In this document: positions 37,632 through 45,348 of the stretch, piece after piece | Numbering within the stretch: the stretch's first letter is position 1 | How the letters are laid out: each line of letters starts with the position of its first letter | From: an endosymbiont of Galathealinum brachiosum | Lineage (GTDB): Bacteria > Pseudomonadota > Gammaproteobacteria > SZUA-229 | Direction of reading: 5' to 3' | Assembly (NCBI GenBank): GCA_003349885.1 | Contig: QFXC01000011.1 | Span: 1 to 64,000, forward strand | Length of the DNA stretch: 64,000 nt | The notes under the pieces: generated by a model | What the model was told of the DNA's origin: nothing | The model's input: the letters and a program-made list of their open reading frames with translations, nothing else | Database searches by the model: none | Program-made: the position numbers and the translations under genes

Positions 37632-37985
37632 ATGAATACAATCAGCGAATATAACTGGCATGGGCATGATATAAAAATTCAGGCAAACGCAAGTCCTAAA
37701 TATTTATGGTTGGATTACAGGTTAAATCTACAAATAGATAATAGAAAGATAAATTCCTCCAATAAATGTTCCTTAATTCGCTCACAGACTTCTTTCTTAC
37801 TAAAGCATAACGGTCGAAATTTAAAAGGAAAGATAATTTCAGCAGGCTTTCCTCTTACCCCTGTTATCTCTCAGTTAACAATTGTAGATGACTCCATTCT
37901 GGGTAAGTCAAAAATATTAATTGGTAAAAGAATTTTCACCTACCTTCTATTATTTATAGCGATTCTAAGTTTAAATATGTTATAA
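37632..37985 (+). CDS. Small hypothetical protein with C-terminal membrane anchor
   Basis: 117 residues, basic. The first ~95 residues are beta-rich and soluble (YNWHGHDIKIQANASPKYLWLDYRLNLQID...). The last 16 residues are a hydrophobic tail (FTYLLLFIAILSLNML). No family was recognised. There is no good ribosome binding site, so its start is uncertain, but the clean frame and the separate position before a convergent gene support it. The gap on its left (37479-37631) is AT-rich and should contain its promoter. Confidence 0.5.
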   Translation: MNTISEYNWHGHDIKIQANASPKYLWLDYRLNLQIDNRKINSSNKCSLIRSQTSFLLKHNGRNLKGKIISAGFPLTPVISQLTIVDDSILGKSKILIGKRIFTYLLLFIAILSLNML

Positions 37986-38057
37986 ATATTTTCGTTACTT
38001 CCAGAAATACACTGACATCCTCTTAATAACTATCCATATCATAAATAAAATTAAAAA

Positions 38058-38621
38058 CTAATCGACCAGTGTCATGCCATCCGTATTAGGTGGTGGTGGA
38101 TCATCATCCTTTTTTATCTGGCCAAGATCACTTCCTACTGGAGACATCCCCATTCCACTGATATCCAGTTCAGGCTCATCAACTTCTTTTATTTCATCCT
38201 GCATATCACTTCCCAATGGAGCAATGCCAGCAGACAAATCTGATATATCACCTGCATTAATTCCCAGCGGATCCGTTTGTGGTGCGGCAGGCGCATCAAC
38301 ATTTAAACCTGCAGATGTAGCAACTGTCACCGGTGCAGCTGTAGCCACTTTAACTTCAGGTTCTGCTGGTTTTGTCCGGGCCGCTTCATTTAAGGATTTA
38401 ATTTCACAAACCGCCCCCGCATTATCAAGTGCCTTGTGATATTTGTTTGCTGTTGCCTGATCAATATTCTTTTTAATGACCATGCGTTTACCTGAAAACA
38501 GATGTTCCAGTTTTGTAGCATCGGCCTTAAACATCGTTCCAACTTTAGCTTTTACCTGCTCAAGATCAGCACCGTCTTTGATCTGCCCTGAAAAAGCCAC
38601 TTCAAATAATTCATCGCTCAT
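38058..38621 (-). CDS. Hypothetical protein with N-terminal alpha/beta domain and disordered tail
   Basis: 187 residues. Residues 1-80 form a compact alpha/beta unit (LFEVAFSGQIKDGADLEQVKAKVGTMFKADATKLEHLFSGKRMVIKKNIDQATANKYHKALDNAGAVCEI) that I recall from hypothetical proteins of other gammaproteobacteria; its shape suggests the DsbD-independent, L7/L12-like small fold, without certainty. The rest is Ala/Pro/Asp-rich and probably disordered, with two repeats of a motif like GMGMSPVGSD and GIAPLGSDM. It is cytoplasmic, has AAGGT before the ATG, and is divergent from ppnN. Function unknown. Confidence 0.7.
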   Translation of the reverse strand: MSDELFEVAFSGQIKDGADLEQVKAKVGTMFKADATKLEHLFSGKRMVIKKNIDQATANKYHKALDNAGAVCEIKSLNEAARTKPAEPEVKVATAAPVTVATSAGLNVDAPAAPQTDPLGINAGDISDLSAGIAPLGSDMQDEIKEVDEPELDISGMGMSPVGSDLGQIKKDDDPPPPNTDGMTLVD

Positions 38622-38801
38622 CTTTTATTACCTTCACGATTTTTTCCAATAACATAAATTTAACACTATACTTTTAGCATAACCATAATAATTGAGTCTA
38701 AGAACTCAGATATAATATCGTTGTTATCACATTTTATTACTCTATACATTACTTATAGAATATTTTGGGACAAATATCCCCCCTGAGTCGATGGAAAAAT
38801 T

Positions 38802-40172
38802 ATGAGCAAGCACAGTGAATTATCACGCATAACGCCCCATGGACGTATGGCAACCCTATCTCAAATAGAGGTGAATCAGTTAAAAAATGATAGCGAATCC
38901 GCAAGTTATGATATTTACCGACGTTGTTCACTGGCCGTATTAAACGTAGGCAGTGAAGTTGATGACACTAAAAAGGTACTTGAAGAGTATTCAGATTTTG
39001 ATATCCGCGTTATTCAGCAGGAACGAGGAATCAAGCTTGAAGTAGAGAATGCACCCGCCCGTGCATTTGTTGATGGCAACATGATTACCGGTATTCAGGA
39101 ACATCTGTTTTCTGTATTACGTGACATAGTTTATGCTAGAAATGAACTGGAAACCCGCTCAAAATTTGATCTTACATCACAGCACGGTATCACCAACGCC
39201 GTATTTCATATATTACGAAATGCCAATGTTTTAGAGCCAAACAAAGACCCTAATCTTGTGGTTTGCTGGGGCGGTCACTCTATCAAACGAGTTGAATATG
39301 ACTACACCAAAGAAGTAGGGCACGAACTGGGCTTAAGGGGGCTGGACATTTGTACCGGCTGTGGCCCTGGTGCAATGAAAGGCCCAATGAAAGGCGCAAC
39401 CATAGGCCATAATAAACAACGTATTTATAATGGTCGTTATATCGGCATGACTGAACCAGGAATCATAGCGGCAGAGTCACCTAATCCGATAGTGAATGAG
39501 CTGGTTATTTTACCGGATATAGAAAAACGCCTGGAAAGTTTTGTACGCACAGGACATGGCATTATTATCTTCCCTGGCGGCGCTGGCACCGCTGAGGAAA
39601 TTCTATACATACTGGGTGTATTATTACACCCTGCAAACAAGGAGCTACCTTTTCCACTTATTTTGACCGGGCCCAAAAGCTCTGAAGAGTACTTTAAAAA
39701 GATCCACCACTTTATTGAGAACACTTTAGGTTTTGAAGCGCAGCAACGTTACAAAATTATCATAGATGATCCGGCACTGGTTGCACGCGAAATGAAAAAT
39801 GGCATGGAGGCCGTGAAAGATTTCAGACGATACAATAGTGACGCTTATTATTATAACTGGATTCTTGAAATAGATAATGAGTTTCAGAACCCGTTTGTTC
39901 CCAACCATGAAAATATGTCAAAACTGGAAATTAATACCGATATGGAAACCCATCATCTGGCGGCTAACTTACGCAGGGCATTCTCAGGTATCGTCGCAGG
40001 AAACGTGAAAGAGGAAGGCATCAAAGCAATAGAGGAAAATGGTTTATTTGAAATTCGTGGTGATAAAAAGATCATGAAACCACTGGATGACTTACTTGAA
40101 TCATTTGTACAACAAAATAGAATGAAACTACCCGGTACAAAATATACACCCTGTTACAAAATCATTACCTGA
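38802..40172 (+). CDS. ppnN: Pyrimidine/purine nucleotide 5'-monophosphate nucleosidase PpnN
   Basis: 456 residues, the usual length. The LOG-family nucleotide site is GHGIIIFPGGAGTAEEILYILG, with the preceding TGCGPGAMKGPMKGA and the family-specific N-terminal domain (PHGRMATLSQIEVNQL). It cleaves the N-glycosidic bond of nucleoside monophosphates to give ribose 5-phosphate and a base. In E. coli it is activated by (p)ppGpp and tunes persistence versus growth. It is cytoplasmic and stands alone between divergent and unrelated genes. Confidence 0.93.
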   Translation: MSKHSELSRITPHGRMATLSQIEVNQLKNDSESASYDIYRRCSLAVLNVGSEVDDTKKVLEEYSDFDIRVIQQERGIKLEVENAPARAFVDGNMITGIQEHLFSVLRDIVYARNELETRSKFDLTSQHGITNAVFHILRNANVLEPNKDPNLVVCWGGHSIKRVEYDYTKEVGHELGLRGLDICTGCGPGAMKGPMKGATIGHNKQRIYNGRYIGMTEPGIIAAESPNPIVNELVILPDIEKRLESFVRTGHGIIIFPGGAGTAEEILYILGVLLHPANKELPFPLILTGPKSSEEYFKKIHHFIENTLGFEAQQRYKIIIDDPALVAREMKNGMEAVKDFRRYNSDAYYYNWILEIDNEFQNPFVPNHENMSKLEINTDMETHHLAANLRRAFSGIVAGNVKEEGIKAIEENGLFEIRGDKKIMKPLDDLLESFVQQNRMKLPGTKYTPCYKIIT

Positions 40173-40475
40173 TTCTTTTAGGTTCTTCTTATACCCTGTT
40201 GTCATACTATCGAGAATTTAACAGAGTCTACTACCTACACTGTCAACTTTTGGTGGCATGGGTTATGGGGACAGAGCGCAAAAAGCAGCGTTCTTTCCCC
40301 GCGGGTGATGTTTCATAGCAACGTATACATTCACCAGTAATTTAATCTGATTCATACCCATTTCTGACCATTACACCCAATTACTATACCTTTGATTTAA
40401 CTAATATTTTTCTAATTTTGAACTATACTTAACGTATAACCATCAATTAGAAACACTCATGGGGAGATGTTTTTT
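40173..40475. other. Intergenic region with a strong hairpin
   Basis: At 40267-40300 GGGGACAGAGCGC pairs with GCGTTCTTTCCCC around AAAAAGCA (12 pairs with one mismatch). It has no T-run and could be a repeat-type hairpin or small RNA stem. No supported reading frame is present in the rest. Confidence 0.4.
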
Positions 40476-41057
40476 ATGTTATCAGGGGAGATCACACCTT
40501 TAATTCTAACGCTGGATAAAGCCGGGCGGCCTATTGACTGGATTAACTGGCAGGAGGCGGTAAATCTTTATATGCGTAAGCAGGTTGCGTGGACAGCCAG
40601 TGAAACGACTCTTCGTTTGTATGGCGGTACCTGCCAGCAAACAGGCCTGAGATCTTACCTGGATCTCAATACAATTATCGCAATACGCGGTGCACAACCT
40701 AAATACAATCATGACATCACTCCCCTGCTAACTAATCGCGCCCTGTTCGAACGCGATCGACATACCTGCCTGTATTGTGGCAATCACTTTAAGCTCTCCC
40801 TGTTAACACGAGACCACGTTAAACCCCGTGCGCAAGGGGGGAAAGATGTCTGGAGAAATGTGGTAACAGCTTGCAAGTCATGCAATGTAAGAAAAGCCTG
40901 CTTTACACCTGCACAGGCTCATATGCCTTTGTTAGCTCTACCCTATGCACCAAATAAAGCAGAAGCCATGATTCTGGCCAACCGAAAAATATTAACGGAC
41001 CAGATGGATTTTTTGCGTAATCATGTACCCCATGAAAGACGAAGTGATTTTAATTAA
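40476..41057 (+). CDS. HNH endonuclease
   Basis: About 193 residues. The C-terminal half carries an HNH nuclease: FERDRHTCLYCGNHF...LTRDHVKPRAQGGKDVWRNVVTACKSCNVRKA, with the zinc pairs CxxC...CxxC, the DH and the N. The N-terminal half (IDWINWQEAVNLYMRKQVAW) matches the common stand-alone HNH proteins of gammaproteobacteria. Its substrate is unknown. Start: ATG 40476 is nine bases after GGGGAG; ATG 40467 is adjacent to it. The last eight bases overlap the end of the convergent epimerase-like gene. There is no sign that it belongs to a phage or defence cluster. Confidence 0.85.
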   Translation: MLSGEITPLILTLDKAGRPIDWINWQEAVNLYMRKQVAWTASETTLRLYGGTCQQTGLRSYLDLNTIIAIRGAQPKYNHDITPLLTNRALFERDRHTCLYCGNHFKLSLLTRDHVKPRAQGGKDVWRNVVTACKSCNVRKACFTPAQAHMPLLALPYAPNKAEAMILANRKILTDQMDFLRNHVPHERRSDFN

Positions 41058-41943
41058 TTTGAATTAAATTTTTAAGGCCCGCATCCAGATCTGGATATTT
41101 CAAACGGGTTTCAAAATTATCCAATAATTTTTTATTTGAAATTCGTTTCGATTCGGCAAGATAAGATAACATTCCCGATGACAACTCCTGTTGAGCCTGT
41201 GACAAACTTATTTCTTCAGGTCGTGGTAGCTTCAATGCATCCGCCACCTTAGTAAAATAATCATTCATTGTAGATGGAGAACCATCACAACAATTATATA
41301 TTCCCGAACTTACAGTCTTCAGTAAAGCTTCTACACAAAATGCTGAAAGGTCATCTGCATGTATTCGATTGGTAAGTCCCGAATCTTCTGCATTAACAAT
41401 CGGCTCACCGGAGGTAATACGTTTTACTGGTAGTTTATCGGTGGCATATATTCCCGGCACTCGAAACACAATACATTCCACCTGAGTATCATCACAATAT
41501 TTTTGCAACCGGGTTTCAGCACTTAATCGTCTGAATGCTCTATCTGCCTGAGGATTGGCTGGATGCAACTCATCTATCCACTCTCCCTTGCAGTTACCAT
41601 AAACCCCTGTTGTGCTTATCAAAACTATTTTTAATGGTGGTACAGTTAATGATTTCAGTTTTAAAACAAAGTTTTTCATTCTGGTGTCAGTGTCACCTTT
41701 TCGCTGAGGTGGAACCAGATAAACCATAATACTATTTTGAAACCCTGATATTGTCTCTTCGTTCAGTCCTAGATCTGAATCACCCAGATCCATTAATATT
41801 GTTTGCAAGCCCTGTGAATCACAGTCACTTTTTGAATTTCTGCTATTCACAAAACAACACGGCTCTACATCCATGCTTTTTAAAAGATGTGCAATCTTTT
41901 TACCGATGTAACCACAACCAATAATATTTATCTTTTTCAACAT
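41050..41943 (-). CDS. NAD(P)-dependent epimerase/dehydratase-like protein (YeeZ type)
   Basis: 297 residues. The Rossmann motif is IIGCGYIGKKIA (GxGxxG) at residues 7-18. STTGVYG is followed by WIDELHPANPQADR, then RVPGIY and NRIHADDL as in the atypical SDR group that includes YeeZ. The catalytic Tyr-x3-Lys is not in its standard place; the A-ETRLQ segment takes its position as in other atypical members. Probably a soluble reductase or epimerase of unknown substrate. GGGG stands before the ATG. It converges on and overlaps the HNH gene by eight bases. Confidence 0.8.
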   Translation of the reverse strand: MLKKINIIGCGYIGKKIAHLLKSMDVEPCCFVNSRNSKSDCDSQGLQTILMDLGDSDLGLNEETISGFQNSIMVYLVPPQRKGDTDTRMKNFVLKLKSLTVPPLKIVLISTTGVYGNCKGEWIDELHPANPQADRAFRRLSAETRLQKYCDDTQVECIVFRVPGIYATDKLPVKRITSGEPIVNAEDSGLTNRIHADDLSAFCVEALLKTVSSGIYNCCDGSPSTMNDYFTKVADALKLPRPEEISLSQAQQELSSGMLSYLAESKRISNKKLLDNFETRLKYPDLDAGLKNLIQIN

Positions 41944-41962
41944 AAAGTTATTCTACCCCAAA

Positions 41963-41994
41963 TAAAAAGCCCCGGCTAAACCGGGGCTTTTTTT
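41963..41994. terminator. Rho-independent terminator
   Basis: AAAAAGCCCCGG / CCGGGGCTTTTTT around a five-base loop. It ends the small secreted protein gene on the minus strand, just before the epimerase-like gene. Confidence 0.85.
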
Positions 41995-42016
41995 AAAACT
42001 TATTCGTAAGTTTTAT

Positions 42017-42418
42017 TTAGAACTTTTCATCACAATGGCTCACGCGCGCATCATAATACCGCTCACAGGTATATGCATCACCACCTCGAGCATAACACTG
42101 GCCACGCTGCTTATAAGAAAACTCGCGACAATGGCCCCAGGTATTACTCAATTGCAACATTTTTTCATTATGCTGCTGCTTTTTCGCTTTTTTAGCTTTC
42201 CATGGGTTACTACCCAACTTGGTATGCTCGCCGGGACGTGATGGGCTAAATTTATTTTTAAATTCAGCTGTCATTTTTTTCTTTTCCCACTCTGTCAGAT
42301 TATGCTGTGATACTGATTTACCACTAAATACACCTCTGTCGGCAGCAACTGCTACATTTATAGGAAGGATGATCGCCAGTGCAATTGCACATATACCTGT
42401 AATTCGGCTTCCAGTCAT
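42017..42418 (-). CDS. Small secreted basic protein with four cysteines
   Basis: 133 residues. A signal peptide (GICAIALAIILPINVAVAA) gives a mature protein of about 107 residues. The middle is Lys-rich (KAKKAKKQQHNEKM). The C-terminal part holds four cysteines (CREF...GQCYARG...YTCERYYD...SHCDEKF), likely forming two disulfides in the periplasm. No family recognised. AGG precedes the ATG, and its own terminator follows. The 278 bases upstream (42419-42696) contain no supported gene. Confidence 0.7.
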   Translation of the reverse strand: MTGSRITGICAIALAIILPINVAVAADRGVFSGKSVSQHNLTEWEKKKMTAEFKNKFSPSRPGEHTKLGSNPWKAKKAKKQQHNEKMLQLSNTWGHCREFSYKQRGQCYARGGDAYTCERYYDARVSHCDEKF

Positions 42419-42696
42419 AATTGAACCTGTTTAATAGTTAAAATTGAATTTTTATTTCCGGTTAATACCGAAGAAATATTTTAAATCAGAGAACTCTGAT
42501 CAACATTAATCATTTGCCATAAACACCGAGTAAACTCGAGGTGCTAAACGGGTTCCCGTTGCTTTTACGCTAATAAGAACAGACGGAATATTACCAAAAC
42601 TTGTGAAGTGTTTCAATATTTTTGCACATGAAGCCTTTGATTTCATTATAAATACACCCAAATGGGTGGTTTAATAGATCAATATTACTCTCTATA

Positions 42697-43350
42697 TTAT
42701 TGCGGAATAATGTCCTCAAAGGAGTCGAGCAGATGATAAAGATCATGCTCCTTATCAGGCTCAGTACTATCTGGCTGTTTTATCGCCAGTAAATGGCCGA
42801 TACCATATTCAGCGGCAGCATCCAGCACACTAAAGTTATCATCAATAAACAGGGTTGATGCCTTATCGACATCTTCGACTTTTTCAAGCGCTAACCAGAA
42901 CGCCTGCTCCTCTTTCGCATGGTGTAATTCGTGTGAGGTAATAATATGATGAAAATAATGACCAAGTCCGGTTTTCTGAAATTTAACCTGAAAACTCAAA
43001 GGATGCGCATTAGTTACCAGCACAACGCGCTTACCATGCATATGTAAAGCTTCCAGAAACTCCACCACATAAGGCCTGATTGAAATTTTATCGCGTATAT
43101 TGTGTTTTAACGCAGCAATATCTAAGCCTAGTTCCTTGCTCCAGTACTCCACACAATACCAGTTAAGACTGCCATAAACCTCTGTATACTTCTTATTCAA
43201 CAGACTATGAGACTCTTCAATGGAAAGCTGATAATGTTCAGCGTATTGTTCAGGCACATATTTTAGCCAGAAATGGTTATCAAAATGCAAGTCCAGTAAT
43301 GTGCCGTCCAGATCAAGGAAGACGGTTTTAATTTTTGACCAGTCAATCAT
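42697..43350 (-). CDS. yrfG: HAD-superfamily nucleotidase (GMP/IMP nucleotidase YrfG type)
   Basis: 217 residues. HAD motif I is FLDLDGTLLDL, motif II VTNAHP, motif III the Lys in HAKEEQAFWLALEK, and motif IV FIDDN. The cap is helical (NHFWLKYVPEQYAEHY). The sequence around DLHFDNHFW matches the YrfG group, which dephosphorylates GMP and IMP. It is cytoplasmic. It is divergent from nudE, a pairing kept in E. coli where yrfG and nudE are neighbours. The substrate is assigned from that resemblance. Confidence 0.8.
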   Translation of the reverse strand: MIDWSKIKTVFLDLDGTLLDLHFDNHFWLKYVPEQYAEHYQLSIEESHSLLNKKYTEVYGSLNWYCVEYWSKELGLDIAALKHNIRDKISIRPYVVEFLEALHMHGKRVVLVTNAHPLSFQVKFQKTGLGHYFHHIITSHELHHAKEEQAFWLALEKVEDVDKASTLFIDDNFSVLDAAAEYGIGHLLAIKQPDSTEPDKEHDLYHLLDSFEDIIPQ

Positions 43351-43411
43351 AAGAATTTCAGGTATCCGTTAGAGCTTCCTATAATACAAAAAAAGATACA
43401 TTATATCGAAT

Positions 43412-43966
43412 ATGAATACTAAACCTAAGATCCTGAATCGTAAAATACACAGTCAAAGTCGATTATTTACCATAGAAAAAATCGATCTTCAATTTAGTAA
43501 TGGCCAGTTACATCAGTATGAACGCATACGTGCTCCAGGCGCAGGTGCCGTTTTAATCATCCCTGTCATCGACGAAGAACACGTTATTATGATTCGAGAG
43601 TATTCAGTTGGTACTGAACGATATGAACTGGTTTTTCCAAAAGGTAAGATTGATGATAATGAAGACATTCTTCAGGCTGCAAACAGGGAATGTATGGAAG
43701 AAATTGGCTATCGTGCAAACAAATTAACTCCACTGGGTCAAATGACAATCGCACCGGGTTATCTGGGTTTTATAACGCACATAATACTAGCCGAAGACTT
43801 ACAGGCAGAAAAACGCCAGGGCGATGAACCTGAAGAGTTACAGCAGGTAATCTGCAATATAAACAAGATTGATGAAATTATAAATAATGAAAATCTCAGT
43901 GAAGCGCGAAGTATTGCAGCGCTTTATCAGGTGCGTGATATTTTAAAAACTCGTTCAGGTGAATAG
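43412..43966 (+). CDS. nudE: ADP-compound hydrolase NudE
   Basis: 184 residues. The Nudix box is GKIDDNEDILQAANRECMEEIGY (Gx5Ex7REUxEExGU), with the preceding IREYSVGTERYELVFPKG and a late FITHIILAEDL, typical of NudE. It hydrolyses ADP-ribose, Ap3A and NADH to AMP and the phosphorylated remainder. It is cytoplasmic. cysQ begins six bases after its stop, and both enzymes clear toxic adenosine nucleotides, so they are an operon with a shared logic. Confidence 0.9.
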   Translation: MNTKPKILNRKIHSQSRLFTIEKIDLQFSNGQLHQYERIRAPGAGAVLIIPVIDEEHVIMIREYSVGTERYELVFPKGKIDDNEDILQAANRECMEEIGYRANKLTPLGQMTIAPGYLGFITHIILAEDLQAEKRQGDEPEELQQVICNINKIDEIINNENLSEARSIAALYQVRDILKTRSGE

Positions 43967-43971
43967 ACAAC

Positions 43972-44781
43972 ATGAATAATCAGGATGACCTTAACCTTGA
44001 ATACCTGTGTCAAAACGCACTTAGCATTGCACGAATTGCGGGTAAAAAAATTCTTGAGATATATGATTCAAAATTCACCATAGAACATAAATCAGATAAC
44101 ACCCCTCTTACAACTGCAGATCTGGCCGCAGATAGAATAATACAAACTGCATTAAAAGAATTAACACCTGACATTCCTGTTTTAACAGAAGAATCTGATT
44201 CCGTTCCATTTGAAATTCGTAAACAGTGGAATCGTTACTGGCTGGTTGACCCCCTTGATGGCACGCGTGAATTCATCAAACGCAATGGTGAATTCACCGT
44301 TAATATAGCACTGATTGAAAACCACCGAAGCATTATAGGTGTTATTAATGCACCTGTTTTACAAACTGATTATTTCGCCTGGAAAGAAGGGCATGCCTTC
44401 AAAAAAACATTGGGGCAACCCATAGAGCAAATTTACTGCCGAAAGGCAAACCCTGAAAAACTGGTTATCGCAGGTAGTCGATCTCACCCATCTGATAACC
44501 TACAGGCTTATCTTGAGAAACTGGGGAACGTTGAACTCTTAAGTGTTGGTAGCTCTTTAAAATCCTGCATGGTCGCAGAAGGTAGTGTCGATTTATATCC
44601 CCGCTTAGGTTTAACATCTGAATGGGATACCGCTGCCGCTCACTGCATTGTTGAAGAGGCTGGTGGCATGATGACACAAACTGATTCAAGCGATTTACTC
44701 TACAACACTAAAGATAGTTTACTCAATCCTGAATTTTTTGTGTTTGGTGATAACACGATTAAATGGAAATCATTTTTATAA
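43972..44781 (+). CDS. cysQ: 3'(2'),5'-bisphosphate nucleotidase CysQ
   Basis: 269 residues. The inositol-monophosphatase-like metal motifs are LTEESD...WLVDPLDGTREFIKRNGEFTVNIALI and the late WDTAAAHCIVEEAGG, with TTADLAAD at the N-terminus. GTREFI with RNGEFTVN is the CysQ signature. It removes the 3'-phosphate of PAP (3'-phosphoadenosine 5'-phosphate), a by-product of sulfate assimilation, giving AMP. It uses Mg2+ and sits at the inner face of the membrane. Second gene of the nudE operon. A nine-base inverted repeat (44800-44808/44832-44840) follows it. Confidence 0.92.
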   Translation: MNNQDDLNLEYLCQNALSIARIAGKKILEIYDSKFTIEHKSDNTPLTTADLAADRIIQTALKELTPDIPVLTEESDSVPFEIRKQWNRYWLVDPLDGTREFIKRNGEFTVNIALIENHRSIIGVINAPVLQTDYFAWKEGHAFKKTLGQPIEQIYCRKANPEKLVIAGSRSHPSDNLQAYLEKLGNVELLSVGSSLKSCMVAEGSVDLYPRLGLTSEWDTAAAHCIVEEAGGMMTQTDSSDLLYNTKDSLLNPEFFVFGDNTIKWKSFL

Positions 44782-44799
44782 AAAACTAACGGAGCCACT

Positions 44800-44840
44800 T
44801 TTCTAACCTTAATGGTAATGGTAGCTGGATTGGTTAGAAA
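44800..44840. terminator. Hairpin between convergent cysQ and small secreted-protein genes
   Basis: TTTCTAACC / GGTTAGAAA with a 23-base loop and no T-run. Position suggests termination, but the form is weak. Confidence 0.35.
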
Positions 44841-44866
44841 GACCATAAACAGCGCAATACGGAATT

Positions 44867-45232
44867 TTAATTGACTACTTTCCACTGGTTATCAATGGAA
44901 CAGAAATTAAAGTAACTTACAGCTGACTGCTTTTTTGACTGATTTCTCAATTTAAGTCGTTTGCATATTGAGTCTTTCTGCTTGTATTGTTTTATCACGG
45001 TAATTTCACCACGATTACCTGTTTCAGCATTAAACCAGTTATGCCTGTCTCCAGGCTTATTATTTTTTAAAACCTGTGTATATTCTTTCTGCAGTTTCAA
45101 AATATCACTCTCAGTAAAATCAGTAATCACTGCATACTTTAAAAAACCAACATTGGATGCATTTAGCTGAAATGGCGTTAGAAGTGTTACAGCAATTAAT
45201 AATAACTTTCGATTTATATTTAGATCGTACAT
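44867..45232 (-). CDS. Small exported protein resembling the surface-antigen (RT0821/Lpp0805) C-terminal domain
   Basis: 121 residues with a signal peptide (LLLIAVTLLTPFQLNA). The rest follows the short surface-antigen pattern: ILKLQKEYTQVLKNNKPGDRHNWFNAETGNRGEITVIKQY, then CKRLKLRNQ...AVSYFNFCSIDNQWKVVN, where the NxETGNxGxI and the paired late Cys are the recognisable marks. Such domains occur in outer-membrane lipoproteins; here there is no lipobox and no glycine-zipper part, so it is the domain alone. Periplasmic. AGAGAG precedes the ATG. It is divergent from the radical SAM gene. Confidence 0.6.
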   Translation of the reverse strand: MYDLNINRKLLLIAVTLLTPFQLNASNVGFLKYAVITDFTESDILKLQKEYTQVLKNNKPGDRHNWFNAETGNRGEITVIKQYKQKDSICKRLKLRNQSKKQSAVSYFNFCSIDNQWKVVN

Positions 45233-45348
45233 CTGCTCTCTCTAAAACGATTGATTCGGACTAATGGTATGACATATATGCCTTGAGGTCGAGAATACCA
45301 CTGATTACTGGGGTTAATTAATTCACTAAATATGCTAAATTTCTCCCT

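Noticed and set aside
40476-41057. HNH nuclease, dynamin-like GTPase and radical SAM enzyme as parts of an antiviral system
   Set aside because: They are far apart, each alone or with housekeeping genes. The HNH protein is a common stand-alone type, and the radical SAM motif is not of viperin type.
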